From positions 1 through 5,987 of the forward strand of contig DAOUMU010000036.1 in NCBI GenBank assembly GCA_034409055.1: DNA of 5,987 nt, read 5' to 3'. The translations under genes and the position numbers were made by a program. The notes under the pieces are model-generated. The model was not told the DNA's origin, ran no database searches, and saw nothing but the letters and a program-made list of their open reading frames with translations. Positions 4,969 to 5,987 of the stretch are shown in pieces (position 1 is the stretch's first letter; each line of letters opens with the position of its first letter). Source of the DNA: DAOUMU01 sp034409055 (GTDB taxonomy: Bacteria; Chloroflexota; Anaerolineae; 4572-78; J111).

Positions 4969-5072
4969 CAATTTATTACAACATCAAACCAGAATTTGGC
5001 TTGCCAGCGGGGTAAAAAGTAACTTCCGCTTGATGTTGCTAGCCAACTCGTGAACCCACAGGGCAAGTGACG

Positions 5073-5134
5073 TAAAACGTGAAGCGTAATGACTTATCTA
5101 TGGCTTGATTTTACGTTTTACGCTTTACGTTTTA
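5073..5134. repeat. ACGTGA-type long hairpin repeat, copy 3
   Basis: The arms at 5073-5089 and 5118-5134 are complementary at 16 of 17 positions. The units (TAAAACGTGAAGCGTAA) are the same words as in copies 1 and 2. Translated, its right half gives F-T-F-Y-A-L-R-F, the same pseudo-peptide signature as copy 1. It overlaps the 5' end of the open frame that follows and probably replaced that gene's true start. Confidence 0.85.
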
Positions 5135-5469
5135 TGTGGTTGGATGCTCTATTTTTATCGGTGATGCCAGTTTTTGCCATTTGGCAGGCTTTCTCAGGTT
5201 TAGGGTGGACCAGGAGTTGGCTGAAGCGGCTGGTCGTTGGCGGGGTAGCGGTGGCAGCCAGCTTGCTGGTAACGGTAGCTTATCATTGGGGATATCCTGA
5301 ATTTCGGGGGCCGCAGGTCATTGCTCCGGCATTTGGGAACGGGGCCATGAGTTTGGCGTACCTGTTAACCACAAATCCGTTGGCGGCGGTGGTTAGGCAT
5401 ATAGCGATGCATATGTCAGTGGTTTTGCATGGTTTAAACACTGCGGTCCAGTTGCCACCTCATTATTGA
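5134..5469 (+). pseudogene. C-terminal fragment of a multi-pass membrane protein, N-terminus lost at a hairpin repeat
   Basis: The frame is open from 5089, but 5089-5133 is hairpin repeat. The first non-repeat ATG (5134) lies at its edge and has no ribosome binding site. The 111 residues contain hydrophobic segments at about 4-20, 32-50 and 83-98. They also hold P-E-F-R-G-P, N-G-A-M-S-L-A-Y-L-L, the histidine pair H89-I-A-M-H93 and a C-terminal Q-L-P-P-H-Y. The lack of a start signal and immediate entry into a membrane helix suggest the end of a longer protein. The HxxxH in a membrane segment is reminiscent of CPBP-type intramembrane proteases, but their E-E-x-x-x-R motif is absent. I regard that as a weak possibility. 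A short intact membrane protein cannot be excluded. Confidence 0.55.
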
Positions 5470-5511
5470 TATAAGAAGATTACTTCGTCCAAACATACAT
5501 TAAAGGTCCAT

Positions 5512-5987
5512 ATGAATACCAAGCAAGGTGTCATAGATACGACCACTCACACTGAAATAGTTCAAAACCTTTCAGAGAAATTGAAGACTTACTACGTTTT
5601 CCCCGACATCGCTGAACAAATCTGTATACGCCTTCAAAAGCACCTGGAGGGTGGAGCATACACCGATATCACAGAGGGCGAACTTCTCGCCTTAGCCCTG
5701 ACCGTGCATATGCAAGAAGTAAATCAAGACAAACACTTGTTTGTTCGATGGTATCCAGAGCCACTGCCAGACCATGAAGGTCCAATGTGCCAAAATCAAG
5801 AATGGCTGGATGAGCGGCGTCAACAAGCCAAACTCGACAATTACGGGTTGCACAAAGTGGAGGTAGTGTCCCTCAACTACGTGGATGAAAAGCTTGTAAA
5901 TTGTGGACGAATTGTTGCTGCTCAAGTTCCTGTCGAAAGTTGGGAGGGACACGATAGCTCAGGAGTTCTTCCATCGTCCAAACGTGA
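5512..5987 (+). CDS. S41-family peptidase-like protein, 5' part only (runs off the window)
   Basis: ATG 5512 is preceded by AAAGG (5502-5506) at a 5-base distance; 158 codons are open to the window end with no stop. Residues 15-90 look like the N-terminal domain placed before S41 (C-terminal processing/tricorn-like) peptidase domains. They include L-S-E-K-L-K-T-Y-Y-V-F-P-D-I-A-E, then A-Y-T-D-I-T-E-G-E-L and D-K-H-L-F-V-R-W-Y-P-E-P. The catalytic Ser/Lys region would lie beyond the window. Up to N-Y-G-L-H-K-V-E (110-117) it follows the family as I remember it. After that, the expected G-N-x-G-Y-L-type strand is missing and the sequence looks unrelated, so the gene may be recombined or frameshifted. 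There is no signal peptide, so the product would be cytoplasmic as it stands. The last bases, AAACGTGA, match the start of another hairpin repeat. Confidence 0.65.
   Translation, partial: MNTKQGVIDTTTHTEIVQNLSEKLKTYYVFPDIAEQICIRLQKHLEGGAYTDITEGELLALALTVHMQEVNQDKHLFVRWYPEPLPDHEGPMCQNQEWLDERRQQAKLDNYGLHKVEVVSLNYVDEKLVNCGRIVAAQVPVESWEGHDSSGVLPSSKR

Larger units (their letters stand above)
4512..5065. other. Gene-free 550-bp region packed with hairpins, upstream of the serine hydrolase
   Basis: No open frame of note runs through this AT-rich stretch. It holds consecutive hairpins at 4595-4664, 4674-4710, 4730-4753 and a short one at 4785-4798. An 11-bp inverted pair TTTTTGGTAAA (4741-4751) and TTTACCAAAAA (4806-4816) is also present. 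An 11-bp direct repeat GTTCAAAAATC occurs at 4860-4870 and 4901-4911. A stem TTGAACC/GGTTCAA (4879-4885 with 4900-4906) and the second copy of the 42-bp repeat follow. Its nearest client is the minus-strand hydrolase, for which it would be the leader and promoter; a separate small RNA is possible. Confidence 0.6.

Noticed and set aside
5692..5952. 86-residue minus-strand open frame at the window end
   Set aside because: It lies opposite the S41-like coding frame, which has a ribosome site and recognisable family motifs.

Overview
The window looks like an accessory, repeat-rich region of an environmental bacterial chromosome. The best guess is Chloroflexota (Anaerolineae-like). This rests on the ACGTGAAACGTGA-type intergenic hairpin repeats, small Trp-rich secreted proteins, a CCTTCGACA/CAGGACAG-type dispersed repeat and the style of the truncated membrane protein. 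I cannot confirm the phylum without a search.

Layout: (1) 1-720 holds a small secreted or membrane-anchored protein (146-625) between two long ACGTGA hairpin repeats. (2) 721-1230 holds no protein gene but the remains of a group II intron RNA. Recognisable domain V and VI hairpins lie at its 3' end, and a separate nested inverted-repeat element sits inside it. (3) 1270-2194 is a unit bounded by two copies of a 31-bp sequence ending in GTTGGGC, the shape of an integron attC R' core. It carries a VOC-family protein (1415-1801) and, 9 bases behind it, an SRPBCC/AHSA1-like gene broken by an internal out-of-frame deletion (1811-2111). (4) A GNAT acetyltransferase (2224-2766) follows, and its stop codon lies inside a 42-bp dispersed repeat whose second copy is at 4927-4968. 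(5) Convergent to it on the minus strand is a secreted serine hydrolase/beta-lactamase-fold protein (3114-4499) with an excellent ribosome binding site. (6) 4512-5065 is gene-free but packed with consecutive hairpins; it is the most distinctive unexplained structure here. (7) A third ACGTGA hairpin supplies the apparent start of a truncated membrane protein (5134-5469). (8) The 5' part of an S41-type peptidase gene (5512 to the window end) closes the window.

The genes do not form one pathway. VOC, SRPBCC and GNAT proteins are typical mobile-cassette cargo. Together with the intron remnant, dispersed repeats, one deletion pseudogene and one truncated gene, they suggest a zone of repeated insertion, rearrangement and decay. 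The strongest leads are the intron remnant, the cassette-like 31-bp boundaries and the hairpin array upstream of the serine hydrolase. No defence system or CRISPR array is visible.
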